Positions 42,827-51,494 of a stretch of DNA of 64,000 bases are shown here, piece by piece. Position numbers and translations under genes: made by a program. This DNA is from Streptomyces sp. NBC_00178. Its GTDB lineage: Bacteria > Actinomycetota > Actinomycetes > Streptomycetales > Streptomycetaceae. How positions within the stretch are numbered: the stretch's first letter is position 1; every line of letters starts with the position of its first letter. The notes beneath the pieces were generated by a model. The model had not been told where the DNA came from. It ran no database searches and was given only the letters and a program-made list of their open reading frames with translations. Location: contig NZ_CP108143.1 in NCBI RefSeq assembly GCF_036206005.1, forward strand, positions 2,294,001-2,358,000, written 5' to 3'.

Positions 42827-43693
42827 TCAGGACCGGCCGCGCCACGGCACGAACGCACGCTCCGCGCCCTTGAGCAGGGCGTCGAGGAGGATGCCGGAGA
42901 GGCCGATGGCGATGAGGCCGGCGATGACGACGGCGGTCTGGTTGTAGCGCTGGGCGTCGCGGATCATGCCGCCGATACCGGGGACGCCGTTGATGGTCTC
43001 TGCGGCGACGACGCAGGTGTAGGCGACGCCGACGGCGATCCGTACGCCGGTGAGGATCTCCGGCAGGGCGGCGGGCAGCCGGACCGAGAGCAGCAGGGAC
43101 ACCGGCCCCGCGCCCAGTGACCGTGCCGCCTCGACGAGTTCGCCCGGCACCGAGCGCACGGCGGCGGCGGTCGCGGCGGCGATCGGCGGCAGGGCGGCGA
43201 TGACGAGCAGCCAGATCTTCGGTGGTTCGTCGATCCCGAACCAGATGACGAGCAGGGAGAAGTAGGCGAGCGGGGGCAGTGTGCGCAGGAAGGTGACGGC
43301 CGGTTCCAGGACGACGGCGAGCGGTTTGACGACGCCGATGAGCAGCCCGAGCGGCACTCCGGCGAGCACCGCGTAACCGGCCCCGATGCCGATGCGCCGG
43401 AGGCTGACGCCGAGGTGCTCGATCAGCAGGTGTCCGCTGTAGCCGCGCACCCCGTCGTGGACCGTGGACGCGAGGACGAACTGGTGCCAGACCTCGCCGG
43501 GGGACGGCACGAGCACCCGCGGCCACACCTCCGCGACGACGACCGCCTGCCAGACGGCGAGGAGCACGACGAGGGCGACGGCGCGCAGGCCCGTCCAGCG
43601 CAGGGCGGCGAGCCTCGCCGGGACGCGTCGCGCACCGGCCGGACCGGTTTCCACCGGGGCGGGGGCGGCTCCGGCCGTCGCGGCGGCGCTCAC
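42827..43693 (-). CDS. ssuC: Aliphatic sulfonate ABC transporter permease
   Basis: A 288-residue membrane permease with about six helices and the ABC-coupling EAA loop AARSLGAGPVSLLLSVRLPAALPEI. It is the transmembrane partner of SsuA and SsuB. Its ATG overlaps the ssuD stop (4 bp), so transport and desulfonation are translationally linked. Confidence 0.92.
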   Translation of the reverse strand: MSAAATAGAAPAPVETGPAGARRVPARLAALRWTGLRAVALVVLLAVWQAVVVAEVWPRVLVPSPGEVWHQFVLASTVHDGVRGYSGHLLIEHLGVSLRRIGIGAGYAVLAGVPLGLLIGVVKPLAVVLEPAVTFLRTLPPLAYFSLLVIWFGIDEPPKIWLLVIAALPPIAAATAAAVRSVPGELVEAARSLGAGPVSLLLSVRLPAALPEILTGVRIAVGVAYTCVVAAETINGVPGIGGMIRDAQRYNQTAVVIAGLIAIGLSGILLDALLKGAERAFVPWRGRS

Positions 43694-44817
43694 GCCCGTG
43701 CTCCGGCGTCCACGCCTGCCCCTGCCCCTGCCACCAGTGCCCGCAGGCGGGGCGCGACCTCCTCGCCCACCCGGTAGGCCTCCTCCAGGTGGGGGTAGCC
43801 GGAGAGGATGAACTCACCGATGCCCAGGCGGTGGTACTCGAAGAGCCGCTGGGCGACCTCGTCGTGCGAGCCGACGAGTGCCGTGCCCGCCCCCTCCCGT
43901 ACGAGCCCGATGCCCGCCCAGAGGTTCGGGGCGACATCCAGCGCCGTCGCGTCGGCACTTCCGCCGTGCAGCGCCGTCATCCTGGCCTGCCCGGTCGAGT
44001 CCATGCGGGCGAAGCGCTCCTGGCTCGCGCGTACGGCCGCCGGATCGAAACCCGCCAGGATCCGGTCCGCCTCGGCCCACGCCTCTGCTGCGGTGTCGCG
44101 GCTGATGACGTGCAGCCGGAGCCCGAAGCGCAGAGCCGGGGCGGCGGCCCGCAGGCGCCCGATGCGCTCCGCGAGGGCGGCGGGCGGCTCGCCCCACAGG
44201 AGCTGTACGTCGGCGCGGCGCGCGGCGACCGCCTCCGCCGCCGGGGACGCGCCCCCGAAGTACAGGGGCACGGGGTACTGGACGGCGGGGTCGTGGAGCC
44301 GGGCGTCCTCGATCCGCAGGTGCTCACCGCGGTGGTCGACGCGCTCTCCCCGCAGGAGGTCCCGCAGGACGGCCATCACCTCGTCGGTGCGGGCGTACCG
44401 CTGGTCGTGGTCCAGGTCGTCGCCGTACGCCCGCTGTTCCGCGGGATCGCCGCCCGTGACGACGTTGAGGCGGAGGCGTCCTCCGGCGAAACGCCGGAAG
44501 GCGTCGGCCTGTTGGGCGATCAGCGTCGGGCCGGCCAGTCCGGCGCGGAAGGCGACCAGGAACCCGATCCGGTCGGTGTGCTGGGCGAGGGCGGAGGTGA
44601 GGATCCACGGATCGACGCAGCCGAGCCCGACGGGGGTGAGCAGCGAGTGGAATCCCGCCTGCTCCGCGGCGCGCGCCACCTGCGTCAGATAGCCGATGCC
44701 GGCGGGGCGGCGGGTCGCGGCGGACGTCCTGCCCTGCACGGCGGTGACGCCGCCGGGGTCGCGGCCGTCACCGCCCGTGGGCAGGAACCAGTGGAGCAGG
44801 AAAGGGTCATCGGGCAT
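43690..44817 (-). CDS. ssuD: FMNH2-dependent alkanesulfonate monooxygenase
   Basis: A 375-residue LLM-class flavoenzyme that cleaves the C-S bond of alkanesulfonates to release sulfite. It matches E. coli SsuD over long stretches: FLPTGGDGRD, VTGGDPAEQRAYGD, YFGGASPAAEAVA, WGEPPAALAERI, LHVISRDTAAEAW, NLWAGIGLVREGAGTALVG and LSGYPHLEEAYRVGE. FMNH2 must come from a separate reductase (no ssuE here). The ATG at 44817 follows GAGGA. It is first in ssuD-C-A-B, downstream of the cysteine leader peptide. Confidence 0.95.
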   Translation of the reverse strand: MPDDPFLLHWFLPTGGDGRDPGGVTAVQGRTSAATRRPAGIGYLTQVARAAEQAGFHSLLTPVGLGCVDPWILTSALAQHTDRIGFLVAFRAGLAGPTLIAQQADAFRRFAGGRLRLNVVTGGDPAEQRAYGDDLDHDQRYARTDEVMAVLRDLLRGERVDHRGEHLRIEDARLHDPAVQYPVPLYFGGASPAAEAVAARRADVQLLWGEPPAALAERIGRLRAAAPALRFGLRLHVISRDTAAEAWAEADRILAGFDPAAVRASQERFARMDSTGQARMTALHGGSADATALDVAPNLWAGIGLVREGAGTALVGSHDEVAQRLFEYHRLGIGEFILSGYPHLEEAYRVGEEVAPRLRALVAGAGAGVDAGARA

Positions 44818-44973
44818 GACGGATCCTCGTGGGACGGCAGCGGGGAACTCACCCCGGGCGCACGGATGCACGGGCGTACGGACGCACGGGTGCGGCGGCG
44901 GACCGGGGTGTCCGGGAGATCAGGGACGCGAAGGCGTCAGGGGCCGACGGCGAGGGCCGGCCGGGGTGCCGGG

Positions 44974-45072
44974 TCAGCAACAGGGGCGACGGCGGCGGGA
45001 GTCGGCCCGACAGAGCATGGTCGAGACACGCAGGAGATCCACGTGGCGACGCGATACGAGGGCAGGGGCCAT
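44974..45072 (-). CDS. Cysteine-containing leader peptide of the ssu operon
   Basis: A 32-residue small ORF starting ATG 45072 and ending TGA, 156 nt upstream of ssuD. It carries the motif SRRHVDLLRVSTMLCR, which I recognise as the conserved core of the short 'putative leader peptides' found ahead of sulfur-assimilation genes in Streptomyces. It has one internal cysteine and ends in Cys-Cys. Ribosome pausing at cysteine codons when cysteine is scarce could change mRNA folding or translation of ssuD. The regulatory role is inferred. Confidence 0.75.
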   Translation of the reverse strand: MAPALVSRRHVDLLRVSTMLCRADSRRRRPCC

Positions 45073-45161
45073 GCGGGCATCCTGGCCGCGCCAAGGGCGT
45101 GACGACAAGCCCTGCCCGCATGCCGGACATTCCCGTATCGGTGAATGGACGGGACGGTCCC

Positions 45162-46433
45162 TCAGGGCCGGGGGTCGAGCGCGTCGTACCGTGCGAAGCC
45201 GCGCCAGCGCAGTCCCAGGAGGCAGACCACCAGGACGCAGGCGAGCCCTCCCCCGGTCACCGCCACGGCGGGGGACGTCAGGTCGGCCACGGAACCGGCC
45301 ATGAGGTCGCCGAGGCGCGGGCCGCCCGCCACGACGACGATGAACACGCCCTGCAGCCGGCCGCGCATCTCGTCGGGCACCGCCGTCTGGAGCATGGTGT
45401 TGCGGAAGACCATGGAGATCGAGTCCGCGCATCCGGCGAGGGCGAGCAGGACCAGTCCCGGCCACAGCTGCCGGGTGAGCCCGAACACGGCGATGGCGGC
45501 GCCCCAGCAGGCCACCGATATCAGCACCGCCAGCCCGTGTCTGCGGATCCGGCTCAGCCATCCGGAGAAGACGCTGCCGAGCAGGGCGCCGAACGCCGGT
45601 GCGGCGACGAGCAGCCCCGTGGTCTTCGCGTCGCCCCCGAACCACACGACGGCGACCACCGGGAACAGGGCGCGCGGCTGGGCCAGCACCATCGCACTCA
45701 GGTCGCTGAAGAAGGTCATCCGCAGATTGGGCCGGGTGCCCAGGAAGCGCAGGCCGTCCAGCACCGAGGCCCTCCCGGCCTTCCCCTGCTCCCCCTCCCC
45801 GCGGTCGGGCAGCATCGACGGCAGCCGCCACATCGCGTACAGCGAGGCGGTGAAGGTGACGGCGTCGACGGTGTAAGCCGCCCGGTAGCCCCACCAGCCG
45901 ACGATGACGCCGCCGACCATCGGCCCGGCGAGGCCGCCCGTGGTGGAGGTCATCGCGTTGAGCGCGTTGGCCGCGGGGAGCTGTCCGGCGGGGAGCAGCC
46001 GGGCGATCATCGAGCTGCGGGCCGGTGAGTTGAGCGCGAAGCAGACGGCCTGGAGCGCGACGACGGCGTATAGCAGCCCGACGTGCTCGACCCCGGCGAA
46101 GGTCACGGCGGCCAGCACGACCGAGAGCAGGAACGATCCGCCCGCGCTGAACAGCCCCAGTTTGCGGCGGTCGACGGTATCGGCGACGGCCCCGCTGTAC
46201 AGGCCGAGGAGCACCAGCGGGACGAGTGAACAGAGACCGATCAGACCGACGGAGAACGCGGACCCGGTGATGTCGTACACCTGCAGGGACACGGCGAGCG
46301 CCGTCATGCCCTGCCCGATCCAGGACACGGTGTTCCCGAACCAGAGCCGCCGGTAGTCGGGCGAGGTCCGCAGCGGGGTCAGGTCGGCGAATATGCGCGT
46401 GCGGGATACACGCGGTTCGGCTGTTTCGGTCAC
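45162..46433 (-). CDS. MFS exporter, EntS/MFS_3-like
   Basis: A 423-residue 12-helix transporter of the MFS_3 group, which contains the enterobactin exporter EntS and related drug or siderophore pumps. LWFGNTVSWIGQGMTALAVSLQVYD, SGAVADTVDRRK, CFALNSPARSSMIARLLP and PDEMRGRLQGVF are group landmarks. The GTG at 46433 starts the conserved N-terminus; the longer open frame upstream is proline-rich and lacks a ribosome site. No siderophore genes are nearby, so the substrate is unknown. Its 3' end lies 89 bp from the leader peptide in the same orientation. Confidence 0.88.
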   Translation of the reverse strand: MTETAEPRVSRTRIFADLTPLRTSPDYRRLWFGNTVSWIGQGMTALAVSLQVYDITGSAFSVGLIGLCSLVPLVLLGLYSGAVADTVDRRKLGLFSAGGSFLLSVVLAAVTFAGVEHVGLLYAVVALQAVCFALNSPARSSMIARLLPAGQLPAANALNAMTSTTGGLAGPMVGGVIVGWWGYRAAYTVDAVTFTASLYAMWRLPSMLPDRGEGEQGKAGRASVLDGLRFLGTRPNLRMTFFSDLSAMVLAQPRALFPVVAVVWFGGDAKTTGLLVAAPAFGALLGSVFSGWLSRIRRHGLAVLISVACWGAAIAVFGLTRQLWPGLVLLALAGCADSISMVFRNTMLQTAVPDEMRGRLQGVFIVVVAGGPRLGDLMAGSVADLTSPAVAVTGGGLACVLVVCLLGLRWRGFARYDALDPRP

Positions 46434-46852
46434 AAGGGATGGTAACGGTCCTCTCCGGAGCCGAGGACGGCGGACGCCCGAGGGCGGCGGGGGCGGGGGC
46501 GGCACCTCGGCGCGCCCCGGCCCGAGACACGGGACAACAGGACATAGGAGATCGTTTTCAGACATAGCGGCAGGTCAGCACATCGGTAACCGGCCGATTA
46601 ATCATGTACCCCTCAACTGCGGGCCCTGCGGGGCTACGGTCTCACCGGTATCCGAGGCGGTAGACGCCACGGGTGGCCCCGACGCCGCACCGGCCTCGGC
46701 CGCCCGGCAGGGGATCACGCCGAGAAGGCCCGGGCAGCGTCGCCGGGGCGCCGGAACCTCGTTCCGCCACTCCCGGACAGTCCGCACGGACGGAGCGCCC
46801 ACGGGCGCCCGCTCCCCTGCCCGCTCCGGGAGCCGGCAGGCAACGGGGCCCG

Positions 46853-46893
46853 ATCGGGACGCACGGTCCGCCGCAATCGGGACGGACGGTCCG
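46853..46893. repeat. Two near-identical 18-bp elements
   Basis: ATCGGGACGCACGGTCCG (46853-46870) and ATCGGGACGGACGGTCCG (46876-46893) differ at one base and have a 23-bp period. Each contains GGAC...GGTCC partial dyad symmetry, consistent with a two-site operator. Confidence 0.5.
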
Positions 46894-46913
46894 GCCCGGC
46901 TCCGTCGCGTGGG

Positions 46914-46927
46914 TGGGAGCGCTCCAC
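46914..46927. promoter_or_regulatory. CebR-like box
   Basis: TGGGAGCGCTCCAC matches 12 of 14 bases of the cello-oligosaccharide repressor CebR consensus TGGGAGCGCTCCCA (known from Streptomyces), including the full GGAGCGCTCC core. It lies 74 bp before the GTG of the secreted SLT-GDSL protein. Confidence 0.4.
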
Positions 46928-46948
46928 CCACACCCGCCCGGACCACGT

Positions 46949-46965
46949 GTCCCGTCCGACGGGAC
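46949..46965. promoter_or_regulatory. 17-bp perfect palindrome near the gene start
   Basis: GTCCCGTC-C-GACGGGAC, 35 bp before the GTG at 47001. It could be an operator or a 5'-UTR hairpin close to the ribosome-binding site. Confidence 0.4.
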
Positions 46966-47000
46966 GCGCCGCACGCACACGCACACCAACGGGAGAACGA

Positions 47001-50000
47001 GTGAGATTCCGCAAGAGACGGTGGACCGCCGCAGTGGTGGCCACCGCCGCGATGTCGCTGATCACACCGGCGGCGCTGCCCGCCCACGCGGAGGACGCCC
47101 CGGCCCCCAAGGCCCAGGGCGCGGCACCGGTGAGGAGCGACGGGACGGAGCCTTCGGCCGTTCCTGCGGGCGAGCGCCGAAAGGTCCTCGGCGCGGCCTC
47201 CGACCGGGCCTGGACCACCTCGGGTGACGCAGCCGGGTTCCACGTCCTGGTGGCCGACGCGGCATCGGGCTACAGCTGGAAGACGGCCGCCAGCCTGTCG
47301 GAACCCGGTCCGGACACGGACGCGTGGATCGGCAACGCCTGTCTCACCGGGTCGGGCCGCTACGTCGTCGCGGTCTACGCGCCGAGGACGTTCACCAACA
47401 AGCCGGCCCTCATGGCGCGTGGCGCCTTCGCCGCCGTCGTCGACCTGGACACGGGCAAGGTGAGGAAGCTGCCCGTCCAGGCGTCCCTCGCGTACTTCTC
47501 CCCGGGCTGCGGGGCGGGGGACGCCGCGGTCCTGTCCCAGTTCACCGACGAGAGCATGGGCGAGAACGCGACCCGCCTGATCACCGTCGACGCGGCGAAG
47601 GGCACGGCGGGCAGGCCCCGGGAAGTCGACGGCCAGATCACCTCCGCCATCCCGTACGGCGACGGCGTCACCGTCGCCGCCCAGGGGACCCGGCTGGTAC
47701 GGATCGGGCAGGACGGCTCACGGACGACCGTCGCCCGGACGCGCGGTGTTCCCTTCGAGCTGACCCGGGACGCGGCGGGCGGTGTCACGTACCTGGAGAA
47801 GACGCGCGCCCAGGACGGATCCGCGGCCGCCCGGGGCGAGGTGGCCCACGTGACGGCGGCCGCCGTGCGCTCCCCCAGGGCCACCACGAAGGCCCGTGTC
47901 CTCGCCTCGGGCCGGCTGGACGGCATGGACCTGGCCGGCACCGCGTCGGGCGAGGTCTTCGTCACCGGCTCGGCGCGGACCGCCGGCGGCGGGCTCCCCG
48001 CCCACCTGCACAACCCCGGGAAGCTCGACAAGGACGCGCGGATGACCAGCAGGGGGCATGCCGCGGTCACCTCCCGGTGGAAGAGCGGCGAAGGCTCACC
48101 GGCCCTCGCGTCGCAGGCGGTCACCGAGCGGACGGTGGCCACCGGCATCCACGTGCTCGGGACCGGCAGGGACGTCCAGCTCCATTCCGTGCCCGGCCGC
48201 TCGCCGGTGGACGCGGGACGGCTGGGCGAGGGAAGCCTGCCGGTCCGTCCGTCCGCCCCGGCAGGGACCGCCGCGGCAGGCAGGTCCGCCGCGACCGGCA
48301 GCAGGACGGCCGCGGCCTCCGGCCCCAACGACCCGGTGGACGACCCCCGCACCTGCTCGGTTCCGCGCAACGACACCAGCGCGCAGGCGTTCCAGCCGAC
48401 TCCCCGTCAGGTCGAGTGGGCGGTCGACCAGGCCGTCATCGACGGCCTCGACAAGTGGATCACGCGCTCGGGCGACTGGAAGGGGATGGAGATGGCCCTC
48501 TACTCCCCTCAGGAGCTCTTCCCGATCCGGCCGCTCCTCGGGGACCCCGACGGAGTCGTCAACCGTGACGCGGACTGGCACATCCCGGCGCAGATCCTGC
48601 TGGGCATCACCGCGCAGGAGTCCAACATGTGGCAGGCGAGCCGCTACGCCGTACCGGGCGTGACCGCGAACCCGCTCATCGGGAACTTCTACGGCATCCA
48701 GTACGCCGCGGACGGCGACCAGGGCGACGCCTGGGCCATCAACTGGGACAAGGCCGACTGCGGGTACGGGATCACCCAGATCACGGACGGGATGCGACTG
48801 CCCGGCAAGGGCCAGCCGACCCTCTCGTACAACCAGCAGATGGCGGCCGCCCTCGACTACACCGCCAACATCGCGGCCGGCGCGGACAAGCTGGCCGAGA
48901 AGTGGAACCAGACGCGCTCCGCCGGCCTGATCGTCAACGACGGAAAGCCGAAGTACATCGAGAACTGGTACTTCGCGCTCTGGGCGTACAACGCGGGGTT
49001 CTACGAGCGGTCGGACGCCCCCGACAACAAGGGGAAGTGGGGCGTGGGATGGACCAACAATCCCGCGAACCCGCTGTGGAAGGCGAACCGGACCCCCTTC
49101 CTGGAGAACTCCGACGGCAAGGACGACTATTCGCATGCCGCGCACCCGCAGGACTGGCCCTACCAGGAGAAGGTGATGGGCTGGGCGGCCCGCCCCATCT
49201 CCGCCCTGTTCGCCCCGGACGACATGCAGCCGGGATACCGGGCGGCCTGGTGGAGCACCAATCAGGACCGCACCCAGATGAAGGCTCCGGAAGGTCTCTT
49301 CTGCGACGTCACGAACGAGTGCGACCCGGGCCTGATCGGACCGGACGACAAGAACGAGCCCGGCCTCGGCGCCTGCAACCGTGACGACATGTACTGCTGG
49401 TGGAACCAGCCGGTCACCTTCAAGAACTGCGACACCGGGCACTGCGGAAACGCCGTTCACCGCTTCAACAACACGGATTACCCGGAACAGGCCGACGCGA
49501 CCACGTCGTACCCGCCCCGGTGTTCCGCCGGGCTTCCCTCCGGCACGCTGATCGTGGACGACGTGCCGAACAACACGACGACGGCCGGAGTGAGGTGCGG
49601 AACCGCCCATTCCGACGGCACCTTCGCCTTCACCTACAAGAGTGTCGGGGGCGCCTATCCCGGGAAGATCGACACCCACCAGATAGGCGCCGGATACGGG
49701 AACCACTTCTGGTTCTCCCACACCCGCAAGTCCGGTGACGAGAGCGGCCGCCTGGAGATGTCGGGCCTCTGGACGCTCGGACAGCAGCTGAACGGCTGGA
49801 CGCGCATCCTGGTGCATCTCCCCGACCACGGGGCCCACACCCAGCAGGCCAAGTACGAGATCGACCTGGGAGGGAAGTCCTTCACCAGGACGCGCTACAT
49901 CAGCCAGAAGCGCAAGGCCAACGAATGGGTCTCGCTCGGCGTGTACAACGTGAGCGGCACACCCCGGGTGAGACTCGGTACGACGACGAAGGACGGCGAC

Positions 50001-50963
50001 GGGAGCGAGGACGTGGCCTGGGACGCGGTGGCGTTCCAGAAGCTCCCCGCGAAGCCCAAGCACATGGTCGCGGTCCTGGGTGACTCGTACACCTCGGGCG
50101 AGGGTGCGGGGGACTATCTCAGGGAGACCGACAGCGGCGTGGAGACCAAGGCGTGGAACGCCTGCCGGCGCAGCAAGAACTCCTGGTCCCGCAAGACCAC
50201 GCTGCCCGGCACGTCCGCCCCGCTCGGCGAACTGGCCGACAGCAACAGTGCCACGGTCGACTTCCAGAACGTCTCCTGTTCCGGAGCCCATTCATGGGTC
50301 GGCCAGGTGCTGCCCGGCGATCCGCTGGGCAACGACGGAAAGATCCACTGGGACTGGGACGGGAGCTTCCGGGAGATCGCACAGATGGACTCGGGCATCC
50401 TCTCGGACGACACCACGCTGGTCGCCCTCACCATCGGCGGCAACGACGCCGACTTCCCCACGGTCATCCAGGACTGCGCGACGATCGGCTGCGCGGCGGA
50501 ATCCGACCTCAGGGTGAAGGTGGACGACGCCGTGGGATCGGTGTCCACCGTCCTGGAACAGGTGGCGGCCCGCGCGAAGAACGCCAAGATCGTCCTCCTC
50601 GGATATCCCCGCCTGTTCAACCAGACCCTGCTGTGTTCCTCAGGGGTCGGGACGCGCGGCGTGGAAGTCCTCAACAACGTCGGCCAGTACATGATCGACG
50701 AACAGCAGAAGGCGGTCGCGGCCCTCAAGCAGCGGGGCATCTCCGTGTCCTTCGAATCACCCGACGGGGACTTCGAAGGAAAGCGGGCGTGCGACAGCAC
50801 GGAGGGCATCAACAAGATCGTCAAGGCTCCGACCGGCAACGGAGGGGACTTCAAGTGCACCGTCGGCGGCACCTGGTGCATCAGCCGTGAGAGCTACCAC
50901 CCCAACAAGCTCGGCACGAGTGCCTACTCCAGCGCCTTCCTCAGGGCCGTCAACGGCCTTTAG
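47001..50963 (+). CDS. Giant secreted modular protein: propeller-like / lytic transglycosylase-like / golvesin-like / SGNH hydrolase
   Basis: A 1320-residue exported protein. GTG 47001 with GGGAGA gives a Sec signal peptide cleaved near LPAHA. Residues about 45-440 are beta-rich (propeller-like); a cysteine-bounded linker follows (DDPRTCSVPRND). Residues about 470-680 resemble an SLT lytic-transglycosylase fold, with candidate catalytic Glu near 540 (TAQESNMWQ), DCGYGITQITDGM and ALWAYNAGF. Residues about 870-1016 form a golvesin C-terminal-like binding domain (HQIGAGYGNHFWF, VHLPDHGAHTQQAKYEI). Residues 1022-1320 are an SGNH hydrolase with GDSYTSGEG (Ser near 1029), GGND and YHPN (His near 1300). 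A paralogue with a different C-terminus lies at 52664. Likely acts on cell-wall material outside the cell. Confidence 0.85.
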   Translation: MRFRKRRWTAAVVATAAMSLITPAALPAHAEDAPAPKAQGAAPVRSDGTEPSAVPAGERRKVLGAASDRAWTTSGDAAGFHVLVADAASGYSWKTAASLSEPGPDTDAWIGNACLTGSGRYVVAVYAPRTFTNKPALMARGAFAAVVDLDTGKVRKLPVQASLAYFSPGCGAGDAAVLSQFTDESMGENATRLITVDAAKGTAGRPREVDGQITSAIPYGDGVTVAAQGTRLVRIGQDGSRTTVARTRGVPFELTRDAAGGVTYLEKTRAQDGSAAARGEVAHVTAAAVRSPRATTKARVLASGRLDGMDLAGTASGEVFVTGSARTAGGGLPAHLHNPGKLDKDARMTSRGHAAVTSRWKSGEGSPALASQAVTERTVATGIHVLGTGRDVQLHSVPGRSPVDAGRLGEGSLPVRPSAPAGTAAAGRSAATGSRTAAASGPNDPVDDPRTCSVPRNDTSAQAFQPTPRQVEWAVDQAVIDGLDKWITRSGDWKGMEMALYSPQELFPIRPLLGDPDGVVNRDADWHIPAQILLGITAQESNMWQASRYAVPGVTANPLIGNFYGIQYAADGDQGDAWAINWDKADCGYGITQITDGMRLPGKGQPTLSYNQQMAAALDYTANIAAGADKLAEKWNQTRSAGLIVNDGKPKYIENWYFALWAYNAGFYERSDAPDNKGKWGVGWTNNPANPLWKANRTPFLENSDGKDDYSHAAHPQDWPYQEKVMGWAARPISALFAPDDMQPGYRAAWWSTNQDRTQMKAPEGLFCDVTNECDPGLIGPDDKNEPGLGACNRDDMYCWWNQPVTFKNCDTGHCGNAVHRFNNTDYPEQADATTSYPPRCSAGLPSGTLIVDDVPNNTTTAGVRCGTAHSDGTFAFTYKSVGGAYPGKIDTHQIGAGYGNHFWFSHTRKSGDESGRLEMSGLWTLGQQLNGWTRILVHLPDHGAHTQQAKYEIDLGGKSFTRTRYISQKRKANEWVSLGVYNVSGTPRVRLGTTTKDGDGSEDVAWDAVAFQKLPAKPKHMVAVLGDSYTSGEGAGDYLRETDSGVETKAWNACRRSKNSWSRKTTLPGTSAPLGELADSNSATVDFQNVSCSGAHSWVGQVLPGDPLGNDGKIHWDWDGSFREIAQMDSGILSDDTTLVALTIGGNDADFPTVIQDCATIGCAAESDLRVKVDDAVGSVSTVLEQVAARAKNAKIVLLGYPRLFNQTLLCSSGVGTRGVEVLNNVGQYMIDEQQKAVAALKQRGISVSFESPDGDFEGKRACDSTEGINKIVKAPTGNGGDFKCTVGGTWCISRESYHPNKLGTSAYSSAFLRAVNGL

Positions 50964-51068
50964 CCTGGCCTTCACCACTCCACGGACAAGGACGGAATCC
51001 TGACAACGAATTCGCCGGCGAACAGCTCGCCGCGAAGCGGAAGCACGCCGTGGGTCGTCACCCTCGGC

Positions 51069-51494
51069 GTGTTTCTGCTTTTCATCGCACTCTTCCTCCT
51101 CCTGAGAGTCCTCACCGGAGGAGGGGACCCGGAAGGGGCGGAGAAAAACGCCTTCGACCGCACACGGAACGACGCCGCCCGCTTCACCGCCGCCCTGGAG
51201 GCATCCCCGTATCAGCCGCCGTTCACGGAGGCACAGGTGAAGGAGGTCCTCGCGGCGAGTTCGCGGGAGAACGGCGGAGGCGGAACGCTGCGCGGCATGG
51301 TCACCACGCCCCGTTCGACCACGATGGAGGTCAGCTTCACCGGAATCTACGAGCGCGGGAACGCGATCCTCGGCACGGAGGAGGCCGCCGTCCACCGGTG
51401 TTTCACCGTCACGCTCTCCCTCCGGGACGCCACCGTCCGAAGCCTCGTCACCCCGCACGCCGCCGGCTACGCCTGCGGCGGCCCCGGCGAGTGA
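51069..51494 (+). CDS. Small membrane-anchored protein, unknown function
   Basis: A 141-residue product if it starts at GTG 51069, where it begins directly in a hydrophobic helix (FLLFIALFLLLRVLTGG) with no ribosome site. A CTG at 51000 in the same frame has AAGGA at good spacing and adds a 23-residue Ser/Pro-rich cytoplasmic N-terminus, which makes a better type II anchor. No ATG, GTG or TTG lies between. The outer part (residues 20-141) has two cysteines and a beta-rich second half (TMEVSFTGIYERGNAIL). It lies immediately downstream of the giant SGNH protein and may be its partner or immunity factor; this is inference from position. Confidence 0.6.
   Translation: MFLLFIALFLLLRVLTGGGDPEGAEKNAFDRTRNDAARFTAALEASPYQPPFTEAQVKEVLAASSRENGGGGTLRGMVTTPRSTTMEVSFTGIYERGNAILGTEEAAVHRCFTVTLSLRDATVRSLVTPHAAGYACGGPGE

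Larger units (their letters stand above)
46434..47000. other. 567-bp divergent intergenic region before the first giant secreted protein
   Basis: Contains an AT-rich patch (about 46545-46620) likely to hold promoters for one or both directions, a near-duplicate 18-bp element (46853-46870 and 46876-46893), a CebR-like box (46914-46927) and a 17-bp perfect palindrome (46949-46965). I see no convincing coding sequence. Confidence 0.6.

Noticed and set aside
44818..44973. Riboswitch (SAM-type) upstream of ssuD
   Set aside because: I found no conserved SAM riboswitch elements; the cysteine leader ORF explains the long leader better.
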